Below, in pieces: positions 15,778-23,788 of a DNA stretch of 43,678 nucleotides (positions within the stretch are counted from its first letter, which is position 1; each line of letters opens with the position of its first letter). The position numbers and the translations under genes were made by a program. Source of the stretch: an uncultured Bacilli bacterium (lineage in GTDB: Bacteria; Bacillota_I; Bacilli_A; RF39; UBA660); NCBI GenBank assembly GCA_934120265.1, contig CAKOTU010000009.1, positions 1 to 43,678 on the forward strand, in the 5' to 3' direction. The notes beneath the pieces are model-generated. The model saw only the letters and a program-made list of their open reading frames with translations, was not told where the DNA came from and searched no databases.

Positions 15778-16559
15778 TATTCACCATCCTTCTTATCATA
15801 CATAGAATCTATTAAATTAAACAAATCACTATCTGTTAATTCTTCTTTTGTTTCGTCTTTTTCTTCTTGAAGTTCTTCAAACATCTCTTCATCATTAAGA
15901 GGTTCTTCTTTACTTTCTATTTCTTCAAATAAATCATTTCCATTTTGATTATCGTCTATATTTTCTATTACATCATCTTTTTTAGCAAATCTAGGTTCGT
16001 AGTCTAAATCAACTAATCCATCATCTTGTATTTCAACCTCATCATTAATTATACCGTGTTCTTCTGTAATTTCGTAATCATCACTTGGTATAACTACTTC
16101 TAGATCATCCTCTAAAGTACCGTAAGCTTTTCTTCTAACATCATCAATAGTCAAATGTGAATTATCATATTCTGTTGTTATTGGTCTAGTCTTCTTTGGT
16201 GTTATATCATCTTTACGATAATTTTTATCTAAGACTCCATATACTGGTGAAATGATAGGTGTTGGTCTAAATACTTTTTTTTCTTCTTCTTTTCCTTTGT
16301 ATTTATCTTCTAGTTTCTTTGGCTTTGGTTTTTTCTCTTCTTTTCTTTCTAAACTAGCAAAATCTTTATCATCAAAGAAAACAGGAGCTTGAGGTTTTTC
16401 TTCCTTTACAAGAACCTCACTTTCCGCTACCACAGTTTTTTTAGGTTCCTCCACGGTTGGTGTAGGAGCTGGTATTTCTACCTGCATAACTTCTTTTTTT
16501 ATTGGTGTTTCTTCTACTTCTTCTGTAAACATGTTTTTTACTTTTTCTAAAAATCCCAT
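15777..16559 (-). CDS. acidic, proline-rich cytoplasmic protein, unknown
   Basis: 260 residues with no membrane segment. The first ~15 residues form a short amphipathic helix (MGFLEKVKNMF), followed by Pro/Glu/Lys-rich disorder. A conserved-looking core at about 105-150 reads SPVYGVLDKNYRKDDI, and the C-terminus is an acidic helix ending ELTDSDLFNLIDSMYDKKDGE. I recognise no domain; the short N-terminal helix plus disorder resembles adaptor or scaffold proteins. The ATG at 16559 has GAGGTGATAGA upstream. It overlaps the lipoprotein gene before it and touches ytxG after it, so it belongs to a four-gene operon ending in ytxH. Confidence 0.55.
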   Translation of the reverse strand: MGFLEKVKNMFTEEVEETPIKKEVMQVEIPAPTPTVEEPKKTVVAESEVLVKEEKPQAPVFFDDKDFASLERKEEKKPKPKKLEDKYKGKEEEKKVFRPTPIISPVYGVLDKNYRKDDITPKKTRPITTEYDNSHLTIDDVRRKAYGTLEDDLEVVIPSDDYEITEEHGIINDEVEIQDDGLVDLDYEPRFAKKDDVIENIDDNQNGNDLFEEIESKEEPLNDEEMFEELQEEKDETKEELTDSDLFNLIDSMYDKKDGE

Positions 16560-16569
16560 TCTATCACCT

Positions 16570-17184
16570 CTATTGTTTTTCCTCTTCATTTTCATCTGCA
16601 TAATCTAAGAAATTATTATCTTCGGCTTCTGATTCAAATATATCATATTTTTCTTCTTTATTAGTAAAGAATTCATCATCAAGCATTAACTTAATAACCT
16701 CCGGATTAAATTTTATTGTGGATAAAATATACGTTGCATTTAAGACTACTGATTCCACATCATCTTTTTCTACCAATGCCTGAATTCTAGCATAATTATA
16801 ATAGAAATTGATCAAATATTTACCATTTTGCTCTTCTATTTTTAAGTAACCTTTTTTATCATTTATATTAAACTCTCGTGAATAATACGCTGAGTCATTA
16901 ATCTCATAATTCATTTCCTTTTGATAAAAATAACTTATGGCATCAACATACAAATAATAATAATTACCATTTGAATAAAGCTTATCGTTAAATTCAACTG
17001 TATCTATATAACTTACACCACGTGGAACATAATACTTATAACCTTTGCCAACACGATTATATAAGGTATTATTTTTAGATAAAATAACATTAATAGTATT
17101 ATCAATATCTTTTGTATTTATTCTAACAGCGGTGCATCCAGTTAGAGACAAACCAACTAAAAGCAGTAACACTATTTTTTTCAT
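16570..17184 (-). CDS. lipoprotein, unknown function
   Basis: 204 residues with a lipoprotein signal peptide (IVLLLLVGLSLTGC; lipobox LTGC, Cys17). The mature part is rich in Tyr and Asn, with alternating strands (YKYYVPRGVSYIDT, YLINFYYNY), and ends in a very acidic tail (EDNNFLDYADENEEE). It therefore probably sits on the outer face of the membrane. No family recognised. First gene of the operon leading to ytxG-ytxH; an extended -10 (TGATATAAT) lies 20 bp upstream. The acidic tail overlaps the start of the next gene, so part of its composition is shaped by the overlap. Confidence 0.65.
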   Translation of the reverse strand: MKKIVLLLLVGLSLTGCTAVRINTKDIDNTINVILSKNNTLYNRVGKGYKYYVPRGVSYIDTVEFNDKLYSNGNYYYLYVDAISYFYQKEMNYEINDSAYYSREFNINDKKGYLKIEEQNGKYLINFYYNYARIQALVEKDDVESVVLNATYILSTIKFNPEVIKLMLDDEFFTNKEEKYDIFESEAEDNNFLDYADENEEEKQ

Positions 17185-17203
17185 ATCTCACCTACTTAAC
17201 TAA

Positions 17204-17212
17204 ATTATATCA
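17204..17212 (-). promoter_or_regulatory. extended -10 promoter of the lipoprotein-ytxG-ytxH operon
   Basis: TGATATAAT on the minus strand, 19 bp ahead of the lipoprotein ATG. Confidence 0.55.
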
Positions 17213-17263
17213 AATTTTAAAAATTTTTAAATATTTTTTATTACTTTACTGTAAATATAATGT

Positions 17264-17893
17264 CTATTTGATAACATCAACCATATATATTTGGTTGCCT
17301 TTGTTTACAAATCTTTCTTCATATTCAGTCATAATATTATCCGTATAAATATCACCATGTAAGTCCAAAGATATATCATTTATTTTATATCCGTAATCAA
17401 TAAATGATTTTACTGAATATTCAAACAACTTTCTATTATCTGTTTTCATAGTAATATTTTTAATATCTCTAAAGATATTATCATATTTTTTTAAAAATAT
17501 TTCACTAGATAATCTTCTATGTGCATGTCTATCTTTAGGCCAAGGATCAGAGAAATTTAAATATATTTTAGATATTTCATGATCAAACACATCATCTATT
17601 TCTAAAGCATCCATTCTAATAATCTTTAAATTAGGAATATCATTATTTTCTAATTTTTGAATAGCCCTTACTACAACGCTGTCATATTTTTCAATCCCAA
17701 TAAAATTGATGTTAGGATATTTCAAGGCATTATCAATAATAAATTTACCTTTACCCATCCCAATCTCTATGTATATAGGATTATCATTACCAAATAATTT
17801 ATTATATTTACCTTTGTGTTCTTTATAATTTAAAACAATATAATTAGATGATTCTATTATCTCTTTTGCACCTTTTACGTTTCTTAATCTCAC
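17264..17893 (-). CDS. trmB: tRNA (guanine-N7-)-methyltransferase TrmB
   Basis: 209 residues of the class I SAM-dependent TrmB family, which makes m7G46 in the variable loop of many tRNAs. Present: the SAM loop EIGMGKGKF, the family signature NFSDPWPKDRHAHRRL (near residue 115) and the C-terminal Thr/Glu motif MTEYEERFVNKG. Start: the frame opens with two GTGs; the second (17893) has AGGTG at 6 nt and yields MRLRN, like the MRMR start of Bacillus TrmB. Monocistronic, with its own extended -10 upstream. Confidence 0.95.
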   Translation of the reverse strand: MRLRNVKGAKEIIESSNYIVLNYKEHKGKYNKLFGNDNPIYIEIGMGKGKFIIDNALKYPNINFIGIEKYDSVVVRAIQKLENNDIPNLKIIRMDALEIDDVFDHEISKIYLNFSDPWPKDRHAHRRLSSEIFLKKYDNIFRDIKNITMKTDNRKLFEYSVKSFIDYGYKINDISLDLHGDIYTDNIMTEYEERFVNKGNQIYMVDVIK

Positions 17894-17910
17894 TATAATC
17901 ACCTATATCA

Positions 17911-17919
17911 ATTATAGCA
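17911..17919 (-). promoter_or_regulatory. extended -10 promoter of trmB (TGCTATAAT)
   Basis: TGnTATAAT on the minus strand, 17 bp ahead of the chosen GTG start. Confidence 0.55.
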
Positions 17920-17924
17920 CATAA

Positions 17925-17960
17925 ACAAAAAAAAGAATATAACTTGCATTATATTCTTTA
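17925..17960 (-). terminator. terminator of the pilin-like gene at 17965
   Basis: Hairpin AAAGAATATAA/TTATATTCTTT with T8 on the minus strand. Confidence 0.85.
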
Positions 17961-17964
17961 TAAA

Positions 17965-19113
17965 CTATCCTAATAGTGATTTTGAAATTGTTATTACTGG
18001 ACGTAAACCAACCAAGTCCATATTAATACCTTCATATTCTATACTACCATAATTATATACGCTCCAAGCATAAAAGCCTTTTCTAGCTCGTGAAGACGCT
18101 GTCCAGTAGCCTGCTGTTGTCTGATCCGAATTGTTTAAACATCCATTTGTTGTACAACTTGTACTTGTTCTATCATACAACCACCCATACTTGCATCCAC
18201 TGGTATCACCACTTTTACATGACGAATTACCAGCATCAAAATAATACGTATCATCATCAGTTTTCTCATTCCAAGATGTATTTCCTGTTATTTGAGCTAT
18301 TTCCCCTGCAGTTATTAATCTTGCTTTATAATCACTGTAATCTATTGTATAATTTGCACCACTAGGTTGGTCTGTTTGATCCATCGTATAATTCGTTGGT
18401 GTATTTGTTCCTTTCCAATTGCTCGTGTCAGTTTTTAATTGTCCTAATATCTGCTTTGGCCCATTAGCATTGCTTTCATCAAAATTCCAAAAAACTTTTG
18501 CTGTTGTATTATGATCTAATAAAAGATTTAATGTATCACCACCATCATCATTAAATGCATAAAATTTCATACATCCTTCTTTTACACCAGCATTACTTTG
18601 TGTTTCTGTATAATCCGAAGATGAACACTTTGTTCCTGTTGTTACATTAAAATATACTTCATCTCCATTGGCATATGTTATAGGTGTATTTCCTTTTTCA
18701 GTTGCTTCATATTTTCTTGATGTCGGATTATATGATACTTCATAAGAGCCTACTGTAAGTTTTGATGAAATTTCAGCGTTCCCATTGCTTATTGTTATTG
18801 TACCTGACGTTGGTTTGTTTCCATTCATTTCAATAACAATTTTATATTTATCATTTTCTCCACATCCTGAAACCGGACACAAATTTCCATCTGTTTGAAC
18901 TATATAGTCACCATCTAAAGTATTTCCATTAAGTCTTTCAGCTGCCACTATAGTTTCTACAGCTTCAATATAGCTTTCAGTGCTTCTTTCTGCAGCCCCT
19001 TTTTGTGAATTTTTTATTGTATTCATTACTATTGGTGTTGCTATTAATGCTATTATTGCTAATACTACTATTACCGCTAGTAATTCTATTAAAGTAAATC
19101 CTTTCTTTTTCAT
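17965..19113 (-). CDS. prepilin-type protein with C-terminal lectin-like ligand domain
   Basis: 382 residues. The N-terminus KKKGFTLIELLAVIVVLAI is a class III signal: prepilin peptidase should cleave after Gly5 and methylate Phe, leaving the pilin spine helix. A beta domain to about residue 140 (SGTITISNGNAEISSKLTVGSYEV) is shared with the gene at 41433. The rest resembles formylglycine-enzyme/C-type-lectin-like domains: RLITAGEIAQITG, YGWLYDRT, GYWTASS and a final GLRPVITIS. Several Cys pairs (SSCKSGDTSGC, SCTTNGC) suggest disulfides, so this is surface-exposed. AAGGAGG precedes the ATG. No pilus assembly genes are nearby. Likely an adhesive pilus or pseudopilus subunit. Confidence 0.8.
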   Translation of the reverse strand: MKKKGFTLIELLAVIVVLAIIALIATPIVMNTIKNSQKGAAERSTESYIEAVETIVAAERLNGNTLDGDYIVQTDGNLCPVSGCGENDKYKIVIEMNGNKPTSGTITISNGNAEISSKLTVGSYEVSYNPTSRKYEATEKGNTPITYANGDEVYFNVTTGTKCSSSDYTETQSNAGVKEGCMKFYAFNDDGGDTLNLLLDHNTTAKVFWNFDESNANGPKQILGQLKTDTSNWKGTNTPTNYTMDQTDQPSGANYTIDYSDYKARLITAGEIAQITGNTSWNEKTDDDTYYFDAGNSSCKSGDTSGCKYGWLYDRTSTSCTTNGCLNNSDQTTAGYWTASSRARKGFYAWSVYNYGSIEYEGINMDLVGLRPVITISKSLLG

Positions 19114-19146
19114 TTTTTTGTACCTCCTTATTTACTTTACGTTCTA

Positions 19147-19155
19147 ATTATATCA
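19147..19155 (-). promoter_or_regulatory. extended -10 promoter of the pilin-like gene at 17965
   Basis: TGATATAAT on the minus strand, 33 bp ahead of the ATG; a palindrome lies at its -35 and upstream. Confidence 0.6.
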
Positions 19156-19172
19156 TATTTTGTTTTGTGAGC

Positions 19173-19198
19173 ATATAAAAATTATATAATTTTTATAT
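19173..19198. repeat. 26-bp perfect palindrome, possible operator
   Basis: ATATAAAAATTAT and its exact inverse form a 26-bp palindrome, starting 17 bp upstream of the pilin promoter's -10. Its position fits an operator or activator site, but AT-rich palindromes also arise by chance. The remaining 19199-19276 shows only a weak AAAGG/CCTTT hairpin. Confidence 0.5.
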
Positions 19199-19276
19199 CA
19201 TTATTGTCTATCTAATATATTTCATAAAACTATAAAGGAAACAAAGGAACAGCCTTTAAAAAAATATACAATACTT

Positions 19277-19423
19277 CTATCTTAAATCAGCCATTACAAT
19301 TTCATTATTTTTAATATTTTCTTTCCTATCTAATCTAACCGTAATAGAAGAATCAACAAATATAATTCCTAACATTAATACTACAAACCCCATAACAATT
19401 TTACTTTTTAACATTTCTTTCAT
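19277..19423 (-). CDS. 48-residue SOS-controlled membrane peptide, divergent from lexA
   Basis: A 48-codon ORF (MKEMLKSKIVMGFVVL...) with a very good ribosome binding site (GGGAGGGATTAAG). The first ~8 residues are basic, a single membrane segment follows (IVMGFVVLMLGIIFV, about 9-23), and then a polar 25-residue tail ending VMADLR. It reads away from lexA, and its promoter has a LexA operator filling the spacer. In B. subtilis the gene divergent from lexA is yneA, an SOS cell-division inhibitor with an N-terminal membrane segment. This peptide has that position, regulation and topology but no LysM domain. A division-inhibitor role is inference. Confidence 0.72.
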   Translation of the reverse strand: MKEMLKSKIVMGFVVLMLGIIFVDSSITVRLDRKENIKNNEIVMADLR

Positions 19424-19448
19424 CTTAATCCCTCCCTCATCTGTCTAT

Positions 19449-19477
19449 ATATTATCACGAACCAATGTTCGTGTCAA
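19449..19477 (-). promoter_or_regulatory. SOS promoter of the 48-residue peptide
   Basis: TTGACA (19472-19477) and TAATAT (19449-19454) on the minus strand with a 17-bp spacer; the LexA box occupies most of that spacer, so repression should be tight. Confidence 0.85.
19458..19471. promoter_or_regulatory. LexA operator (SOS box) 1
   Basis: CGAACCAATGTTCG, an exact match to the Bacillus consensus CGAAC-N4-GTTCG, inside the promoter of the divergent small gene. Confidence 0.92.
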
Positions 19478-19486
19478 TATATTTTA

Positions 19487-19500
19487 CAAACAAATGTTTG
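19487..19500. promoter_or_regulatory. LexA operator (SOS box) 2, variant
   Basis: CAAACAAATGTTTG has the same dyad symmetry with A/T substitutions and overlaps the -35 of lexA, giving autoregulation. Confidence 0.75.
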
Positions 19501-19526
19501 ACTTTTTTTAAAATGTTTGTTATAAT
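19498..19526 (+). promoter_or_regulatory. lexA promoter
   Basis: TTGACT (19498-19503), 17-bp spacer, TATAAT (19521-19526); AAAAAGGAGG precedes the lexA ATG at 19554. Confidence 0.88.
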
Positions 19527-19553
19527 GTAAACAGAAAGTAAAAAGGAGGAAAA

Positions 19554-20171
19554 ATGGAAGAATTAACTAAAAGACAAAATGAAATCTTAACTTATATAAA
19601 AAAATTTATTGTTTCTAATGGTTATCCACCTACAGTAAGAGAAATTGGTGAAGCCCTAGATGTATCCAGCCCTGCTACTATACATGCTCATTTACAAAAC
19701 TTAGAAGAAAAAGGTTGGATAAAAAAGCAAGGTAGTAAAAATCGAGCTATCGAATTACTTGTAGAAAATGAGTTTGAACCAAAAAATGAAAATGTCGTAG
19801 AAGTTCCTTTACTTGGAAAAATAACAGCCGGTAGCCCAATTGAAGCAATTGAACAACCTGATGAATACTTTTCATTGCCTACTTATCTGTTACCTAATAA
19901 CAAAGATGTATTTACACTAAAAGTTAGTGGTAATAGTATGATTAATGTCGGAATATTTGATGGTGATATTGTTATCGTAGAAAAAAAGAATACAGCTCGT
20001 AACGGTGAGATTGTTGTAGCTATGACTGACGAAAATGAAGTAACATTAAAAACATTTTATAAAGAATCTAATTATTTTAGATTACAGCCAGAAAATGATA
20101 CCATGGATCCCATTATTTTAAATAATGTTACTATTTTAGGAAAAGCTATTGGATTGTATCGTAAGTTTTAA
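19554..20171 (+). CDS. lexA: SOS repressor LexA
   Basis: 205 residues. The N-terminal winged helix (to about residue 65) contains YPPTVREIGEALDVSSPATIHAHLQNLEEKGWI, standard for LexA. The C-terminal S24 self-cleavage domain has the Ala-Gly scissile bond in KITAGSP (near residue 90), the nucleophile Ser in SGNSM (near 127) and the general-base Lys in EVTLKTF (near 165). RecA-stimulated autocleavage therefore appears intact. It represses its own gene and the divergent membrane peptide through two operators. The only gene in this part of the window on the plus strand. Confidence 0.97.
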   Translation: MEELTKRQNEILTYIKKFIVSNGYPPTVREIGEALDVSSPATIHAHLQNLEEKGWIKKQGSKNRAIELLVENEFEPKNENVVEVPLLGKITAGSPIEAIEQPDEYFSLPTYLLPNNKDVFTLKVSGNSMINVGIFDGDIVIVEKKNTARNGEIVVAMTDENEVTLKTFYKESNYFRLQPENDTMDPIILNNVTILGKAIGLYRKF

Positions 20172-20177
20172 TAGAAA

Positions 20178-20208
20178 AAATATTTGCTTGATTGCAAATA
20201 TTTTTTTA
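20178..20208 (+). terminator. bidirectional terminator between lexA and the pilin-like gene at 20206
   Basis: AAATATTTGC-TTGATT-GCAAATATTT followed by TTTT on plus and by a T-rich tail on minus; serves both converging genes. Confidence 0.85.
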
Positions 20209-20811
20209 TGCTACTTTAACAGTCTTTACTGTTATTCCAAGTTTTCCATTCTCTAGTTTACTATAATATATTTCGTACACTCCTTTAACTGAAGTATCAA
20301 TTGAGCTTACCTCTTTACCATTGTTTATTATTTGTCTTGAAACACTATCAATTGATTCTAAAGTATAACTACTACCAACAGTAATAGTTTCATTTGAGCT
20401 TGTTTTTAAAGATATTGTTGGCGCACCACTTACAACTTCTGATACATCAGTCAAATCATAAACCGTTGTTTCATAAAGATAATTATTTTTATTTTTTGTA
20501 ACAGTCACATAGCTCTCATTAGATATTAAATTACTAGTTTTAGGGTTTTTAATGTTTATCTGCATTATTCCAGCAGCTTTAATATCACCAAATTTTATTT
20601 GTACAGATTTTCCCTCTTCTTCCGGTAATTTGTCAGTATTCATTTCTAAATAATCTTTAGCATATCCTTCTATTTGTCTTATTAATACATTATAAACTTT
20701 ATCTTCATTTTCGGCTAAAGTATTTTGAATTATAGGTGTAACAATAGTTGCTATAATACCTAATACAACAATTATTCCTAATAATTCAACTAAAGTAAAA
20801 CCCTTTTTCAT
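20206..20811 (-). CDS. prepilin-type protein with a C-terminal Ig-like domain
   Basis: 201 residues. The N-terminus MKKGFTLVELLGIIVVLGIIATIVTPII is a class III (type IV pilin-like) signal and spine helix. After a helical stretch to about residue 60, the C-terminal ~90 residues form a bacterial Ig-like beta domain (GAPTISLKTSS ... DTSVKGVYEIYYSKLENGKLGITVKTVKVA) similar to DUF5011-type repeats. The ATG at 20811 has GGTGAT upstream; a longer in-frame reading overlaps trxA and its terminator. Has its own extended -10 after the trxA terminator. Probable minor pilin or pseudopilin exposed at the surface. Confidence 0.78.
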   Translation of the reverse strand: MKKGFTLVELLGIIVVLGIIATIVTPIIQNTLAENEDKVYNVLIRQIEGYAKDYLEMNTDKLPEEEGKSVQIKFGDIKAAGIMQINIKNPKTSNLISNESYVTVTKNKNNYLYETTVYDLTDVSEVVSGAPTISLKTSSNETITVGSSYTLESIDSVSRQIINNGKEVSSIDTSVKGVYEIYYSKLENGKLGITVKTVKVA

Positions 20812-20826
20812 ATCATCACCATCTAT

Positions 20827-20835
20827 ATTATAACA
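20827..20835 (-). promoter_or_regulatory. extended -10 promoter (TGTTATAAT) of the pilin-like gene at 20206
   Basis: TGnTATAAT on the minus strand, 15 bp ahead of its ATG, fused to the T-run of the trxA terminator. Confidence 0.55.
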
Positions 20836-20863
20836 AAAAAAGTTCACAATAGTAAACTTTTTT
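20834..20863 (-). terminator. terminator of cvpA-trxA
   Basis: Hairpin AGTTTAC-TATT-GTGAACT followed by a T-run on the minus strand, beginning at the trxA stop. Confidence 0.75.
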
Positions 20864-21161
20864 ATTTGTTTTCTGAAATCCACTCTTCTAAAGCTTCTTT
20901 TGGCATAAACCCACTTTGTTTATTTTTTAGTTCCCCATTACTAAATATCATTAGTGTAGGAACACTCATTATGCCATATTTACGTGCTAAATCTGGACAT
21001 TCGTCTACATCTATTTTCACTACATTAATGTTTTCCAAACTTTCTAAGACTGGACTCAACATTTTACATGGACCACACCAAGTAGCAAAAAAATCAACTA
21101 AAACTAAATCTTTATTAATTAAACTTTCAAAATCTTTTTCATTACCATGAATAACGCTCAT
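20862..21161 (-). CDS. trxA: thioredoxin
   Basis: 99 residues, a complete thioredoxin fold. The redox site WCGPCK sits near residue 29 within VDFFATWCGPCKMLSPVLE, the cis-Pro loop is YGIMSVPTLMIF and the conserved buried Asp of LVDFFA is present. General cytoplasmic disulfide reductant. The start has GGGAGG upstream. It begins 1 bp after the cvpA stop, so the two are one operon. Confidence 0.95.
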   Translation of the reverse strand: MSVIHGNEKDFESLINKDLVLVDFFATWCGPCKMLSPVLESLENINVVKIDVDECPDLARKYGIMSVPTLMIFSNGELKNKQSGFMPKEALEEWISENK

Positions 21162-21162
21162 A

Positions 21163-21882
21163 TTAACCCTCCCTATATTTCATAAGTATTTCTTCAATAT
21201 TATTTATTTGTAGTTTACCTTTTTCAACCAATTTATCTATTGAAGAAACTTTTACTACATCATATTTTAAGAATAAATCTAAAACTTCTTTATTAAATTC
21301 TTCAGCATTTTTATTATTATCTTCATACTTTTCTTTTATACCTGCAAACTCATTTACTACTCCCATTGTTTTTTTAGAAAAAGCAGATAATACCGGAGTA
21401 TTATTTAATATTTGATTTTTCCATTTTGAATTCTCAACAAAAGAAATATTAAATATTGGTAAAGATAAAACATATAGTGCAATAAATACAATGACAAACG
21501 CCTCTACAGCCCCTACTACTGCACCCATTATTTTGGATGGAATTCCTAAAATAATAGTCATCTTTAAAAGCTTTTCAAATACAGAAGTTGCAACCATCAA
21601 GATTTTTAATGCTACTCCCAAAATGGCTAAAACAATAACAAATGCCAAAAGCTCATATAATGCTATATTCAAAACAGTAACACCTTTTAGTATTCCACCA
21701 AATTTAAAGAATGGCAAATTTTCATATAAAAGAACTGATAAAGGATTTTTTAAGAAAAATGCTAAAATAGCAATTACAATAAATCCTAAAGCAGAAACCA
21801 AGGATCTTGTAAATCCTCTTTTAAATCCAATAACTGCGCCAAATAAAATAATAATTAAAATAATTATATCGACAATTTCCAT
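21163..21882 (-). CDS. cvpA: CvpA family membrane protein
   Basis: 239 residues. The opening IVDIIILIIILFGAVIGFKRGFTRSLVSALGF is diagnostic of CvpA, with four membrane segments over the first ~150 residues and a charged C-terminal helical tail (NNKNAEEFNKEVLDLFLKYDVV). Family members have been tied to colicin V secretion and envelope homeostasis, and in Bacillus the homologue YshB is of unknown role. AGGAGAG precedes the ATG. First gene of the operon with trxA, facing away from rnhC across a 100-bp divergent gap. Confidence 0.88.
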   Translation of the reverse strand: MEIVDIIILIIILFGAVIGFKRGFTRSLVSALGFIVIAILAFFLKNPLSVLLYENLPFFKFGGILKGVTVLNIALYELLAFVIVLAILGVALKILMVATSVFEKLLKMTIILGIPSKIMGAVVGAVEAFVIVFIALYVLSLPIFNISFVENSKWKNQILNNTPVLSAFSKKTMGVVNEFAGIKEKYEDNNKNAEEFNKEVLDLFLKYDVVKVSSIDKLVEKGKLQINNIEEILMKYREG

Positions 21883-21949
21883 AATATTACTCTCCTAATA
21901 AAATTATATTATAAATTATTTAAAAAATAAAGTAATTTTATTTTTTTTA

Positions 21950-21958
21950 TGATAAAAT
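21950..21958 (+). promoter_or_regulatory. extended -10 promoter of rnhC (TGATAAAAT)
   Basis: TGnTAAAAT on the plus strand, 24 bp ahead of the rnhC ATG, which has GGAGG upstream. Confidence 0.5.
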
Positions 21959-21982
21959 AAAACTAGTAATGGAGGTCTATCT

Positions 21983-22942
21983 ATGGAAAAAAATAAAGTT
22001 GGAGTTATAACTTTTAAAGTATGTGATAAAACACAGGAAATGATGAGTGAAGAATTAGATTGGTGTAAAAGGCCAAATACTCCTCCTTACGCTAAATGGC
22101 AAGCTAAAGATGGAGATACAGTTATAACTTTATACGAATCAGGTAAAGTGGTTTTTCAAGGAAAAGATGCAGATTTAGCTAGTGATTTTTGGATTACAAC
22201 TGAAAAAATTAATAGTGGTAAAGTAGATGTTAAAAACAGTGCTAATAAAGAAAAAAAAGAAAAATTAGAATATATTGATCCTAAAATATATCATGCTAAT
22301 ACAATTGGTTCAGACGAAGTCGGTACTGGAGATTACTTTGGTCCTATCGTTGTAACAGCAACTTATGTAGCAAAAGAAAATATTCCTTTTTTAGAAGAAC
22401 TGGGTGTTAAAGATTCCAAAAAAATGATGGATGAAAAAATATTAGAAGTAGTTCCTAAAGTAATTAAAGTTATTCCTTATGAAAGCATTATTTTAACTAA
22501 TAAAGAATATAATGAAAAATATGATGAAAACACTAACATGAATAAAATTAAAGCTATTATGCATAATAAAGTCTTATTCTCTATGAGAGAGAAACAACCA
22601 AATTATAATTATATAGTTGTGGATCAATTTGCTATGCCATATGTTTATTTTAACTATTTAAAAAGCAGTTCAAATGTTGTTAAAAATATTACGTTCATGA
22701 CAAAAGCTGAAGATAAGTGTTTAAGCGTTGCATGTGCTTCTATCATCAGTAGATATATTTTCTTAAAAGAATTTGATAAATTAGACAATAGTCTTAATTT
22801 AAGTTTATTAAAAGGTGCTTCTGATAAGGTTGATGAGCAAGGCGTTTTAATAGCAAAACAATATGGAATAGACAAACTAAACGATATAGCTAAACTTAAT
22901 TTTAAAAATACAGGGAAAATAAAAGCAAAACTTGAAAATTAG
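21983..22942 (+). CDS. rnhC: ribonuclease HIII
   Basis: 319 residues. The N-terminal TBP-like substrate-binding domain (DUF3378, about 1-85, with PPYAKWQAK and TVITLYESGKVVFQG) is followed by the type 2 RNase H core: GSDEVGTGDYFGPIVV with catalytic Asp/Glu near residue 107, VKDSKKMMDEKI and the VVDQF strand. The substrate is RNA in RNA:DNA hybrids such as R-loops and primers. The cell therefore has both RNase HIII and RNase HII (34753-35382), as in Bacillus. Confidence 0.96.
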   Translation: MEKNKVGVITFKVCDKTQEMMSEELDWCKRPNTPPYAKWQAKDGDTVITLYESGKVVFQGKDADLASDFWITTEKINSGKVDVKNSANKEKKEKLEYIDPKIYHANTIGSDEVGTGDYFGPIVVTATYVAKENIPFLEELGVKDSKKMMDEKILEVVPKVIKVIPYESIILTNKEYNEKYDENTNMNKIKAIMHNKVLFSMREKQPNYNYIVVDQFAMPYVYFNYLKSSSNVVKNITFMTKAEDKCLSVACASIISRYIFLKEFDKLDNSLNLSLLKGASDKVDEQGVLIAKQYGIDKLNDIAKLNFKNTGKIKAKLEN

Positions 22943-22955
22943 TTTTGCTTTTTTA
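22921..22955 (+). terminator. terminator of rnhC (also faces mutM)
   Basis: AAAGCAAAAC/GTTTTGCTTT hairpin with TTTTTT, overlapping the last codons of rnhC. Confidence 0.8.
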
Positions 22956-22958
22956 ATA

Positions 22959-23777
22959 CTATTTTTGACAAGTAGGACAATAATATGTTCCCCTACCATT
23001 AACTGTTATTTTAATAATAATGTCACCACAATCTGGGCATTTATCACCTTCATGATTATGAACTAATAAATTATTTTGAAATCTTCCATGTACACCCTCT
23101 GCAGATTCATAACTTCTAATTGTTGTTCCACCTTGCTTTATAGCTTCTTCCAATATTTTTCTTGTATATTTTATGATATCATTTAAATTACTTTCTGTTA
23201 AATTAGAAGCTTGAGTTAAAGGGTTTATATGACTTAAAAATAATATTTCATCAGCGTATATATTACCTATTCCTGTTATAATCGATTGATCTAATAACAA
23301 CGTTTTTATTGGTAATCTTTTACTCATATATTTAGATTTTAAATATTTAGAATTCAAATTATCATCCCAAGGTTCTAAACCTAAATCTTTTAATGGGGCA
23401 ACATCATAAACATCTTCTTTTTTTACCAAGTACATTCTTCCAAATTTTCTTGTATCTTGATATCTTAATTCATTATCATCAAACTCAAAAATAACGTGCT
23501 CATGTTTGTTAATTTCATCATTTTTATCTTTTAGAAAATATTTACCTTCCATTCTTAAATGGCTAACTAAATAATAATTATCAAGTTCAAACATTAGCCA
23601 CTTACCTCTTCTTTTTATATCTTTTATGCTTTGATTTATTATTTTCTTTTTAAATTCTGAAACACTAGGATAAGCAATAATGTTATCGTATCTTACTGTA
23701 ACATTAATTATCTTTTTATTTAATACCAATCTTTTTAAGGTATTTTTTACTGTTTCTACCTCTGGTAATTCTGGCAT
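22959..23777 (-). CDS. mutM: formamidopyrimidine-DNA glycosylase MutM (Fpg)
   Basis: 272 residues, usual length. The N-terminal catalytic Pro and helix PELPEVETVKNTL, the H2TH segment (LLDQSIITGIGNIYADEILF near residue 160) and the C-terminal zinc finger (CPDC ... CPTC, last 25 residues) are all present. It excises 8-oxoguanine and formamidopyrimidines and cuts the backbone by beta-delta elimination. The start has AGGAAGTG. It lies 11 bp after murI and is read from the same promoter. Confidence 0.97.
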   Translation of the reverse strand: MPELPEVETVKNTLKRLVLNKKIINVTVRYDNIIAYPSVSEFKKKIINQSIKDIKRRGKWLMFELDNYYLVSHLRMEGKYFLKDKNDEINKHEHVIFEFDDNELRYQDTRKFGRMYLVKKEDVYDVAPLKDLGLEPWDDNLNSKYLKSKYMSKRLPIKTLLLDQSIITGIGNIYADEILFLSHINPLTQASNLTESNLNDIIKYTRKILEEAIKQGGTTIRSYESAEGVHGRFQNNLLVHNHEGDKCPDCGDIIIKITVNGRGTYYCPTCQK

Positions 23778-23788
23778 ATTATCACTTC

